NCBI RefSeq assembly: GCF_003672135.1
Contig: NC_039519.1
Location: forward strand, 4,464,001-4,528,000
DNA length: 64,000 nt
From: Ooceraea biroi
Taxonomy: Eukaryota > Arthropoda > Insecta > Hymenoptera > Formicidae
Direction of reading: 5' to 3'
Part shown: in pieces, positions 12,637 through 24,151 of the stretch
Layout: each line of letters starts with the position of its first letter
How positions within the stretch are numbered: the stretch's first letter is position 1
The notes under the pieces: generated by a model
Database searches by the model: none
Seen by the model: the letters and a program-made list of their open reading frames with translations, nothing else
What the model was told of the DNA's origin: nothing
Program-made: the position numbers and the translations under genes

Positions 12637-15600
12637 GCGTCGATGCGAGTAAACGCGAGTCCTACCCGGGGGACTCGCGTCGTATACTTGGCAGCAAACG
12701 CCAACGTTTAAATTAGCAACGGCGTGCAAGAAAATCATAAGCGATCGCCGGCTCGATCGTGCGAGTTATGAAAAATTGTCCAGAACGAGCGGCGAACTGC
12801 AGTTCGCCGCCTCTCTTCCTGCATATCGTCACGCGGCTAGAAAAGCGTTACAATTCCGCAATTTCGACATTTTCGCGAATCAATGTCGAAATTCCAAACC
12901 GGAAATTATCAATCACCGACTCAGAAAAAAAAAGAACACAGAAAGCATTTTCAGGCTTTTCCACGAATCTATCAAAATAGAACGCAGAACGATTAAAGAT
13001 AGTGTTATTTAAACAAATAATATATAAGCTTAAGGTATTTAAGATTTAGGTTTTTAATTTTGAGGACTTTAATATGGTTTGCGATCGGAATTCTTGTTGC
13101 ATCGCTACGGAACGAAACTTTGTAACGATAATCTCGCGGGTTTGATCGAACGTTATGATCGTATTCTTCAAAATATGCTTTTCGACATCGTAACAGTTCT
13201 CATAAACACTTCACTTGTACTGTATAACAACAATGTGTCCTCGACGCACGTTGCACTTTTATGAGCGAGTTGCGACGAAGCCACGTAGGATTTCACCCAT
13301 GATCTCGTATTTGCAAACTTCAAATCCTAGATTAGAACGTTTTCCGCGACGTGATACTCGAAAGACGGCAAACAACGGAACATAAATAAGTTACATCGTT
13401 AAAAAAAAAAACGAATATTGCGACAAAAACTCATATGCAGCACAACTTGCGTCGATGCGAGTAAACGCGAGTCCTACCCGGTGGACTCGCGTCGTATACT
13501 TGGCAGCAAACGCCAACGTTTAAATTAGCAACGGCGTGCAAGAAAATCATAAGCGATCGCCGGCTCGATCGTGCGAGTTATGAAAAATTGTCCAGAACGA
13601 GCGGCGAACTGCAGTTCGCCGCCTCTCTTCCTGCATATCGTCACGCGGCTAGAAAAGCGTTACAATTCCGCAATACATTTTCGCGAATCAATGTCGATAT
13701 TCCAAACCGGAAATTATCAATCACCGATTCAGAAAAAAAAGAACACAGAAAGCATTTTCAGGCTTTTCCACGAATCTATCAAAATAGAACGCAGAACGAT
13801 TAAAGATAGTGTTATTTAAACAAATAATATATAAGCTTAAGGTATTTAAGATTTAAGTTTTTAATTTTGTAGACTAATATGGTTTGCGATCGGAATTCTT
13901 GTTGCATCGCTACGGAACGAAACTTTGTAACAATAATCTCGCGGGTTTGATCGAACGTTATAATCGTATTCTTCAAAATATGCTTTTCGACATCGTAACA
14001 CTGTTCTCATAAACACTTCACTTGTACTGTATAACAACAATGTGTCCTCGACGCACGTTGCACTTTTATGAGCGAGTTGCGACGAAGCCACGTAGGATTT
14101 TACCCATGATCTCGTATTTGCAAACTTCAAATCCTAGATTAGAACGTTTTCCGCGACGTGATACTCGAAAGACGGCAAACAACGGAACATAAATAAGTTA
14201 CATCGTTAAAAAAAAAAACGAATATTGCGACAAAAACTCATATGCAGCACAACTTGCGTCGATGCGAGTAAACGCGAGTCCTACCCGGTGGACTCGCGTC
14301 GTATACTTGGCAGCAAACGCCAACGTTTAAATTAGCAACGGCGTGCAAGAAAATCATAAGCGATCGCCGGCTCGATCGTGCGAGTTATGAAAAATTGTCC
14401 AGAACGAGCGGCGAACTGCAGTTCGCCGCCTCTCTTCCTGCATATCGTCACGCGGCTAGAAAAGCGTTACAATTCCGCAATTTCGACATTTTCGCGAATC
14501 AATGTCGAAATTCCAAACCGGAAATTATCAATCACCGATTCAGAAAAAAAAGAACACAGAAAGCATTTTCAGGCTTTTCCACGAATCTATCAAAATAGAA
14601 CGCAGAACGATTAAAGATAGTGTTATTTAAACAAATAATATATAAGCTTAAGGTATTTAAGATTTAAGTTTTTAATTTTGTAGACTAATATGGTTTGCGA
14701 TCGGAATTCTTGTTGCATCGCTACGGAACGAAACTTTGTAACGATAATCTCGCGGGTTTGATCGAACGTTATAATCGTATTCTTCAAAATATGCTTTTCG
14801 ACATCATAACACTGTTCTCATAAACACTTCACTTGTACTGTATAACAACAATGTGTCCTCGACGCACGTTGCACTTTTATGAGCGAGTTGCGACGAAGCC
14901 ACGTAGGATTTCACCCATGATCTCGTATTTGCAAACTTCAAATCCTAGATTAGAACGTTTTCCGCGACGTGATACTCGAAAGACGGCAAACAACGGAACA
15001 TAAATAAGTTACATCGTTAAAAAAAAAAACGAATATTGCGACAAAAACTCATATGCAGCACAACTTGCGTCGATGCGAGTAAACGCGAGTCCTACCCGGT
15101 GGACTCGCGTCGTATACTTGGCAGCAAACGCCAACGTTTAAATTAGCAACGGCGTGCAAGAAAATCATAAGCGATCGCCGGCTCGATCGTGCGAGTTATG
15201 AAAATTGTCCAGAACGAGCGGCGAACTGCAGTTCGCCGCCTCTCTTCCTGCATATCGTCACGCGGTTAGAAAAGCGTTACAATTCCGCAATTTCGACATT
15301 TTCGCGAATCAATGTCGAAATTCCAAACCGGAAATTATCAATCACCGATTCAGAAAAAAAAGAACACAGAAAGCATTTTCAGGCTTTTCCACGAATCTAT
15401 CAAAATAGAACGCAGAACGATTAAAGATAGTGTTATTTAAACAAATAATATATAAGCTTAAGGTATTTAAGATTTAGGTTTTTAATTTTGAGGACTTTAA
15501 TATGGTTTGCGATCGGAATTCTTGTTGCATCGCTACGGAACGAAACTTTGTAACGATAATCTCGCGGGTTTGATCGAACGTTATAATCGTATTCTTCAAA

Positions 15601-15875
15601 ATATGCTTTTCGACATCGTAACAGTTCTCATAAACACTTCACTTGTACTGTATAACAACAATGTGTCCTCGACGCACGTTGCACTTTTATGAGCGAGTTG
15701 CGACGAAGCCACGTAGGATTTCACCCATGATCTCGTATTTGCAAACTTCAAATCCTAGATTAGAACGTTTTCCGCGACGTGATACTCGAAAGACGGCAAA
15801 CAACGGAACATAAATAAGTTACATCGTTAAAAAAAAAAAACGAATATTGCGACAAACTCATATGCAGCACAACTT
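12637..15875 (+). repeat. Four tandem copies of an ~810-bp unit
   Basis: Units begin GCGTCGATGCGA at 12637, 13449, 14256 and 15067, and the same 12-mer closes the array at 15876-15887, giving periods of 812, 807, 811 and 809 bp. The 12-mer therefore sits at both outer boundaries and every junction, as expected if the unit was first duplicated by recombination between two 12-bp repeats. Unit-to-unit differences are few (small indels and scattered substitutions). Open frames of 60-80 codons recur in each unit but change frame between units, so they are not under coding constraint. No terminal inverted repeats or transposase were seen. Confidence 0.92.
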
Positions 15876-15887
15876 GCGTCGATGCGA

Positions 15888-17821
15888 TCATACTGCTGAG
15901 GGAGACCCGTTGATCTCGTCACTCGCTTTGGCATGAAGCTTCACAGTCGAAGCGAGTCGATTATCGAATCAGGCATTTCGTAAAATAACAGTCAAAGAAA
16001 TAGGCATCAAGGCAGGTGTTTTACGCCGCGACCCAGTTACGCGTACTTCTTTCCATTGCACATCGCGATAATACCGCGTGTTACATTAACACGCGCGTAT
16101 CAGCGAGATGTTTAATATTTCCGCGAGCCATCGCGCGTGCTCGAGTGGCTAGCGGCCTACCCGCGTATCCACGACGGACATCAGAGTCCAATTCCCGATT
16201 CCTTCCGGAAAGATACAAGAGGAGCATCCTCGGGCGTCGCGCGCCGTCGGAACGACGCTCACTTCCGGCGCCTTGCTAGGTGACACCAGAGAGAGAGACT
16301 ACCACGGGTCCAGAGGAGAAGCGAGTCGGGCAGGCGAAAGTCGCTGTTCGTTGTCGCACTCGGTTGAAAGACCCCTCGCGGATGAAAACGGTCATTTGTC
16401 CCTTTCGGGACACCGTCGCTCTCTAGCTTGCGGCGGACCCGAGAGCAAGCAGCTCGTCGTCCTCCGCCTCGCTTCCCCGCTGGCCCCCGCGTGTCGCACC
16501 CCGCATCGGGGCCGCAATAAAGCGCGTGATATACGTACGCGATCGTCGGTCGGGCGGTGTCGGTCGGCCTCCTCGCTATCTTCAAGTTCACACGCGGAGC
16601 GGCCGCTGCGCCGAGGTATCCCCTATTAATAGGCCCGTTATTTTCGGGGCTCTCGTAGCGTCGTGGCAGCGCGTCGGCGAGTGCGCCCCGCGTTGCTCCT
16701 GTATCTCGGCTTGCACAAAAACGCGGAGATCATCGGAGACCGCCGCGTCGGTCGCACGCATACCTTACTGAGCACACACAAAGAGAGAGAGCGCGGCGAC
16801 GTGAGGCGATGACGATAACTCCGTCGACGGCGAGAATACGTGGACGGGCGGGCGCGCGACGCGGCGAGGAGACGGATTCGGTAGGAGACCCGGGACAATA
16901 GGGCAGAACCGAATGCGGGGGTGATGGGGCACCAGCACTAGCTTCAACGACGCATCATCGCGGCGAAGAAACGGGCACGGGCGCGATAGCGAGCACTCGG
17001 TCGGTAATCGCGGCACCTTTGCGCGCACGGCGCGTGTAGTAAACACGATGCGTTGTCCGATGCGTCGATTATTGCTGGCGATGGGACGATCGGAGAGGAA
17101 TCGAAAAAGGTGCGAGCGAGCGAACGGAACGACGAACGGACGAGCGAGCGAGCGAATGAACGAATGAACGGACGGACGGACGGACGGGCGGATGGATGAA
17201 CGAGCGCACGTATGATAAAGAATCGAACATGAACGCGGCGAGCGTGCACACGTACGTGCGGTCGAGACAAACGCGGTCACATACTGCGGCGCGACGCGAC
17301 GCGACGCGGCGCATAGCGTCGCGTCGTTCTCCAAAGCCACGACAACGTTGGGAAAATGCGTGTTTCACTGTGTACACTGCACGGCGACACTATACTGTAA
17401 TGCGAATGTTGGGATTTTCGGATGCAGGTGCGACCGCGGGCAACGTTTCACGTCATCTTCGTCATCATCTTCAGCTTCAGCTTCGTCTTCACCGTCGTCG
17501 TCATCGCCATCGTCGTGGCATGAGAAAGATCACTCCTTTTTCTTTTCCCTTTAGTCCCTATCCCGTTTTATCCAGGATTAAAAAAATAAGGAGAATAAGT
17601 AGGGAATAAGGGAGAGAGAGAGGGGGGGGGGAGAGAGAGAGCAAACTGGATGGAGGAAGAGGGAGAGGGAGGAAGAGAGAGAACGTATTCGTGGTGCGTA
17701 ATTCACGTGTGTACGTGTACATATGTGCGTGTGGGTGCGAGGATGTGCGTGAGAAAGAAAATGAGAGATTACGCACACTCGCGTGATTGCCTAAAAGAGA
17801 GAATAAGAGAACCGAAGAAAC

Positions 17822-17856
<35 letters not shown>

Positions 17857-18270
17857 GGATAAGTGCAAGGACAAAGAGAAACGGAAAAGGAGGAACAGAC
17901 TTTTGTCACAAGTGCAACGACGAACGGACGTTTCGGAGCGGTTGCTCCTTCGGTGGTCCTCGAGCTGAACTTGGTGCGGAGGAGCCGTAACGCGGGACGC
18001 GACGGCGCCGCTCGCACACTTCACGGTGCAGCTGCTCGCCGAGAACTTTGCCAACGACGGCCACGACGATGACGAGAACGCTGACGGTATCGACGACGAT
18101 GACGGTGATAACGAGGAGGATCCTCGTCGCTCCCGCTCGCACGCACCAATCCTCCCGAGAGGCTTACCCGCGGCGAACTACTCCCTTGGTATATCGTATT
18201 CCCTAGCGGAGAGCCGTTCTCTAACGGCGGAGAGCAGTGGCAAGCACCGCGACGACGACGACGACGATAA

Positions 18271-18301
<31 letters not shown>

Positions 18302-19354
18302 TGCGGCAACGGTGGTGGCGGCGGCGGCGGCGACAGCAACAACGGCGGCGGGCCACCGCGATTAAAAAACACTCGCGTTCTCGCGCACTCGCGACCCGAC
18401 GACTCGATGTCTCGCTGCGGCACGAAAATCGGCGCGGCCGGTCCACACGGCGTTTTCAGGGCCGCCAGGTTAACGTCACGAAATCCACCGCACACAACCA
18501 TAGATCCAAACGGCGGACGGACGGACGTAAGGACGGACGGCAGGCTGGCAGGCAGGCAAGGCGGAATCACGGGTGAGGCGGCGCGCGGAGGGAGGGGGGC
18601 GCGTTCGGGGCGGGCAGCGGCCGCGGGGTGAGGGTAACGGGCCGCCGCGGCGGGCGAGGGGACGCGCACCAGGCACGAGGGAGGGGAGGGGAAGTCGGGA
18701 ACGACCGAGTGAGCGAGCAACGAGCGACGTAGCAGCGTCGCGCGCGTTCGGCGAGTCAGGGCGGGGGGGGGGGGGCTGCGCTAGCTCAGGGTCGGCTCGT
18801 GCGGTGGCGCCGCGCGGGCCACCCTGTCGATCCTGTTACCGGGGGAGATTTCTCGAGCTTCCCGGCCCCCGGAAATCGGGTCTCCGCGCAATTCCTTTGA
18901 TCCGCGCGACCAAATTGAAAACTTGCGCGAAATAATGCGGATTCGCGTGCCGTTGCATGGGTTTTGCAGCGGCAACCTAGCGAGCAAAGCGCTCGCTGCT
19001 GCGTTCTGAAAGACTCCGACTTAAAGCGGATAGACCGAAACGTCGAGCCGCGAGGCGAGAGCGATCGTCGTCGTCTGGCTTAAACTCGTCGTCGGACGCG
19101 GTCGAGGATTGCGTCGAAGAACATGTACGGCGGTTTCGAAGCTCGGCAATTTACACGAGCTTCCTTGATGCCAACTGTACGATTTGTCGAAATTTTATCC
19201 ACACACGCGCGCGTCCTTTGACTTGCACTTTTACTCGGGCTTCCATTTTCTGTTATTTTCGGTTCGCCGAACACGCCCGTAATAAAACTCTCTCGCGCAT
19301 CTTGATTTTTGCACCACGCGAGATGATTGATTCGTTCGTTTTGTAATTTCCAAG
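15888..19354. other. CpG-dense, GA-rich promoter-like region without a confident gene
   Basis: From about 16140 to 19050 the sequence is very rich in CpG, with GAGA runs on the plus strand and a (GAC/GGC)n tract at 18240-18350. Such composition is common around insect transcription starts and long 5' UTR exons, so one or more promoters may lie here. The long open frames (for example 18026-18631 plus, rich in Asp, Gly and Arg) are explained by the trinucleotide composition and appear on both strands. I call no CDS. Confidence 0.45.
17824..17856 (+). repeat. (GA)n microsatellite
   Basis: An uninterrupted GA run of about 16 units inside the GA-rich region. Similar runs occur at about 17612-17642. 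Confidence 0.9.
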
Positions 19355-20272
19355 CGTAGAGGAAAGTCCCCGATTATGAGATACCATATCGATTTTGCCG
19401 AATGTAAGGAAATCTATAGGCAGAATTTTAAAATGTAATACGTTATCTTGAAGAGAATTTAATAAGCTTTAGGTTGGTCAAATGAAAAATCGAATTTAAA
19501 TATTATTTTTTCTGAAAATTAAACAAATTTGAAAAAAGAGCTTTACGCAGGATCGAGAAAGTGTGCTCCTAATATAAGATACCTCGAGAAATCGGTGTTA
19601 AAAGTGCAAAATACATCAGTATTGCAAGTAAAAAACTTTATTAGATATTTTTATAAAAATACTGCTGCCACAGCCCTCGCCAAATCTTCACGATTCCACT
19701 GTCGACGCTTCCTCGTTTCTCTAACCTCCATAGTCAGATTCTATAAAAATTAAATACACAAAAATTCGTAATATAAATTCGCATTAACTTTTCTTTAACC
19801 TTAACGTAGTATTTTCTTTCTTTTTATTACACTACATACTCTTCATATTCGAGCAACAATTATCTCATATTAAGAGTGCCCTGAATATCTCATTATACGA
19901 GCCACGCACCCAGCGGTTCCGCGATCATGAAATCTAACCTCTACAATTCAGCAATTCAACAAATCGCGTATTTTCCTGTTACTACGATTCTACTCTATCA
20001 TTGCAGACTGAATTTATTGCCAACCATTTCTTTATTATGTAATAAACAAGGTTTAAAGACTTACCTTAAGTTCCTTTGACATGTTCACAATTTCACAAAC
20101 CTTTTCTTGCAAAAGCTAAACGCAATAACGAACAATGAATTTTTCACTAAATACATTTTACACCAAGAGTAATAAGTTTATGGTGGAATTAACAGATAGT
20201 GCTCACTAGTTTAGCAGAAACTCCATTATCTCATATTAGGAGCATATCTCATAACAGGGGATTCTCCTCTAC
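19355..20272. mobile_element. Putative inverted-repeat element with CGTAGAGG ends
   Basis: The left end CGTAGAGGAAAGTCCCC, followed by TTATGAGATA, is mirrored at the right by TATCTCATAACAGGGGATT and CCTCTACG, an imperfect ~30-bp terminal repeat. Further copies of an ATCTCAT-type motif lie inside. There is no clear target duplication and no transposase, so this is an old or incomplete non-autonomous element. The class is unknown. Confidence 0.5.
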
Positions 20273-21914
20273 GTTCGTCGTGTTTATGCGGCGCAGCAAC
20301 GCCTTATGCGTTTGTAAGAGCATCGTTCGGTATATCACAAACTTGATCGATTCCTCGTCTCATTCACCGGATACGTTTAATAATTATCAAGCAAACGGTC
20401 TATATACGAATAATCTCGAGCGAGCGATGTGCTTGACAAACGCATAAAACCGTTTCCACTGTTCTTGTTCATAAATAATATCCCACCTAATAGCTGCATC
20501 CACATATTTTCTCACGAAACAGAAAAATGGCGCAAGTAAAATTTTACTTCAAGTGTGCCTTGCTCAAGACTTATACGAGGAAATGATCGCTCTTGATACA
20601 TTTCTCATGAATTCTTTCTACCCGATGCAAAACGTTCAACATTTGATAGCTTCATCACTCTGAACGACCGATAAATATGTCTCGCAGTTTATATCGACAT
20701 TCATGGAGGATATTTGTTTCCACCGCCGAATGTAGTTAAATTTCGGTAAAGATTACGTCGCATTCCGACGTAAATCAGATGTTAACCTCTACGAGATTCG
20801 AGGGGGATATCGATAGGCCGCGCTCATAATTTTCCGCGGTTCTGTTCCAACATGGCGCGGGCACGTAAAATCGTCGCGTACGGCATTGCGTCGAGAGCAC
20901 AAGCAAGCAGGCTGGGTGCCTCGCGGGCGGGCGAAGGGGCACGGAGGTAGTCCGGCAGTGGGGGGATGTCGGCTGTTGGCGGGGGAGGGTGTACAGTTGA
21001 TCCCGGCCGCGCGGAGGGAAGAGAGCGCGAGCGAGATCGAGCGTGCGGCTGAGCGCACGCGGGGGAGCGAGACGGCGCGACCCGTCGGACCCGCGGCAAC
21101 GCCGCATCGTCGTCGAGCGCGCGACGTGGCAACGTCGCAGAAGGCCTCACGGGCGCCAGGCAATCCACCAACACTCACGAGCGCACGGAGAACGGCGGAC
21201 CAGAGAAGGAAAGAATCCCGTTTTGCTGTGCCGGAGGAGAGAGAGAGAGACGGGAGGAGAGCGAGTGCGCTTGCACGCGCGAGAGAGAGGGAGAGAAAGA
21301 GAGAGAAACGAGAGTTGCCAGGAGGGGAGTAGAGGAGAACGAACGTGCGGAGCAAACGAGCGAGCGAACGAAAGAGAAAGAGAGGTTGTGGAAATAAAGA
21401 GAGAAAAAGAGCTCCTCCGAGCTCGCACAGGCTACGAAGTTTTCCGCCCGATCTCTCGAGATTTCAGGAAAGCGTTTCGTGCATTCGGAATACGCATATT
21501 TATATATGCGCCGACCACGCGGTTCTATTCGTCCAAACGCACTTTTCGCATCCCGGTGCGCAGCTCCGCCGTCGCCGTCGCGCGCGCATACCCGCTTTGA
21601 CTCGAGATCACGATAATTTTCTTCATCGCGAGACGAGCGATCGTCGAATTGCAACGGGAACAGAAAAAAGGCTCCCATTTCCCCGTTCCCATTACGGACC
21701 ACAATGCGCTTCTGCGCGCGAATCGTTTTCTCATCGACGATGAAAATGTGATGGAACTGTTTGAAGTCAGCAGAGCTCGAATTTGGTGCAACAAACTTCA
21801 GGCTGCACAAGTTTTCGTGTGGCAAACATACGAAGAACTAAAAACTTGCAATTTTATTGCTACAGGGGCGAAAATCTATCGTGTTGGCGTTTGTCGCCAA
21901 CATCTCGCGGCATC
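20273..21914. other. CpG- and GA-rich stretch, no gene called
   Basis: From about 20780 to 21600 the plus strand is purine-rich with GAGAGA runs and dense CpG, as in the 16-19 kb region. Overlapping arginine/serine-rich open frames on both strands (for example 21043-21600 plus and 21175-21825 minus) are composition artefacts. It could hold a promoter or 5' UTR, but no exon can be defined. Confidence 0.4.
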
Positions 21915-21918
21915 TTAA

Positions 21919-22295
21919 GGGGATGCTGGAGCTGCTGGTGAACTTTTTTGCGATGGTACTGCCATCGCACAATATTTGCACAATAAAATGTTTTTTACAA
22001 AAATTTGGCAATTTGTACGCACAAAATCGCTGTTGAGCGGTGTTTGGACACAATTAAGGAATATGACCTGTATTCTAACCTCTAATCCTAAAGGAAAACA
22101 CAGAATTCTCTTTTATGACGCTTCCAAAGTCACTTCGAAAAGCAGTCTCATATTCCTTGATTGTGTCCAAACACCGCTCAACAGCGATTTTGTGCGTACA
22201 AGTTGCCAAATTGTTGTAAAAAGCATTTTATTGTGCAAATATTGTGCGATGGCAGCACCGTCGCGAAGGAGTTCACTAGCAGCTCCAGCATCCCC
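21919..22295. mobile_element. TTAA MITE, hairpin, GGGGATGCTGGAGCTGCT ends
   Basis: A 377-bp palindromic element flanked by TTAA (21915-21918 and 22296-22299). The arms pair over nearly the whole length, for example GTTGAGCGGTGTTTGGACAC in the left arm and its complement in the right. It is non-coding. The terminus resembles those of the elements at 5105 and 37433. Confidence 0.92.
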
Positions 22296-22299
22296 TTAA

Positions 22300-24147
22300 T
22301 TCACGAAAAGAAAAGAAAATAAAACCGACCTAAACCCGCGAGATAATTATTAATCTTCGACGTACACGTGCGTACGTGGACATGCGTATGCGCCGCGTCT
22401 TGCAAGTGCTAAAGCCGTTTTATGATCTCCGCTCGCGCGGCTCCCCGCGATTGGACAATAAATAAGCTAGACAAAACGAGTTAGTAGGTCAGACGCCTCG
22501 CGCTCGCGTCTCGGCTGCGTAGTCCCAAAGTTTCACGCGATAAAGCGCGGATAAATTCACGCGGTACGAGCTCGCACACGAGCCGCGGCAGACGGCCAAG
22601 GGGGGGGGGGCCGGTCGATTCAAACGCGGTGATCGCTCGACCAACCGTAGACAAATTCAGATTGCTCGTCGTCCACGAGAAAAAGAGCCCGATTTCTCCC
22701 GCGGAATCCGCGGAATAAGATCGATTCGTTTCCTCGCGCGCGTTTTCACACGCGGAACTTGCGGCGGCGGCGGCCGCGATACTCGAGCGTGATAGATAAG
22801 AGCTGGCGCACATGTGTGCGTTAATGCGTCACACACGAACTCGTCGCAGCGACGTGCATTAGTTGCACGTCGCTGCGAGAGATCGGCGCGGCTTTTGTAA
22901 ACACGCGACTTCGTTGCTCCCTATAGATATTTGGAAAGGGAATTTTGAACTCGCTGTTATCGATTAAACGCAACCGCGCGGCCGCGTACTTTAATGCCGG
23001 CGCGCCGCTGCTCGGCGCGAATGCCTCAATGTCACGCACGGGGAATTATTCCTGTAATGTAATCGCGCAACTTTGCCGGAAAGGGCAGCGCGAAACGTCT
23101 CGAAACCGGGGAATTCGTCACATTCTTCGAAAAATTATTTTTTCCCGAACGAAACCAAATTTGCCTGGAATTTTTCACTCTCGCGTATTTTTCACGCTAT
23201 TTTTAATGTCACATTTAATATCGTGCATCCTGTACATGTTTATACGTGTTTTGTACAGTATGACTAAAGTTGACTAGAATGAGTCAACGACTACGGACTT
23301 GCAGTTTTACATTACTTGTACGTCAAGTTTAAATTGTGGTTTGCGTCATTATAATATATAATTTCTGTCGTGGAGTACAGGTATATTGTGTACATATTTT
23401 TGTTAACATTGTGAAACGGATGGAGCGTGTTAATTTTGTATAATTTTCCGTTTCCCGTGCAAAGTTCAATTAAATTGATACTGCTACGTAATAATTTACA
23501 ATAATACTATTTTAATTCTCGCGGAAGGGAAGCGATATTTGGTCAAATAACTTACTATTAACAAAAGTTAAAAAGAAACATCGAGGAAAATGAACGCACT
23601 GTGCATGTGCACCTAACCCGAGCAATAAATTAAACGCAGCAGACGCACGCGTTCCCATGTTTTATTATTTCGAAACGTTGCGTCGGCTCGCGCAAAATGC
23701 TTTGTCGGATCCAAAGAATCGTAAGAAAACTTTCCCAGGGAGAGACGGACAATGCGGTAATAATTGCGGCAAAGTGAGAGCGCGTCTGCCAGCGTTACAT
23801 CCTCTGATGCGAGACAATCTAAAATACCATTGCAGGCGATCGAGCGTATTTTTGCGACGATGAAAAAACACTCGGCAACGCAGAAGGAGCATCACGACGC
23901 ACGACGCACCGTCGAATTACATTGTGCATGATAATTCGAGGAGGAAACATGGGACGCATTCGCGCGCGCGGAAATATATTTGCTCTGCGGCTCGCATCGC
24001 CGATGCATCCGGCGGCTCTTTTATCCTCCTCAATCGCCTTCAGAGTCGCGTCACTTTAAATTCGCATCCATCCACGTGAAGTCCGTCACTCGGACGCAGC
24101 GACGCAGGCTACTCTCTTGCCTGATGGGTACTCGACGTACTGTTGAA
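22300..24147. other. No gene recognised
   Basis: A CpG-rich first half with a G11 run near 22603, then AT-rich sequence. A perfect short hairpin at 22844 is listed separately. No open frame here has a recognisable motif. Confidence 0.4.
22844..22878. other. Perfect 15-bp stem, 5-nt loop hairpin
   Basis: TCGCAGCGACGTGCA is followed by TTAGT and then its exact complement. The stem is GC-rich and could form a stable RNA or DNA hairpin. It contains two inverted CGACGTGCA / TGCACGTCG sites, so it might also bind a dimeric regulator. No neighbouring gene is identified. Confidence 0.6.
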
Positions 24148-24151
24148 ATAT

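Noticed and set aside
12759..15408. Recurring 60-80-codon frames within the ~810-bp repeats
   Set aside because: Small indels between units change the reading frame, so there is no coding constraint.
18026..18720. Long overlapping open frames on both strands (201 and 180 codons)
   Set aside because: Translations are Asp/Gly/Arg or Pro/Ser repeats generated by GAC/GGC and CpG composition; no domain, no splice support.
21043..21825. Frames of 185 codons (plus) and 216 codons (minus)
   Set aside because: Same CpG/GA composition artefact; the two frames overlap and neither has a recognisable motif.
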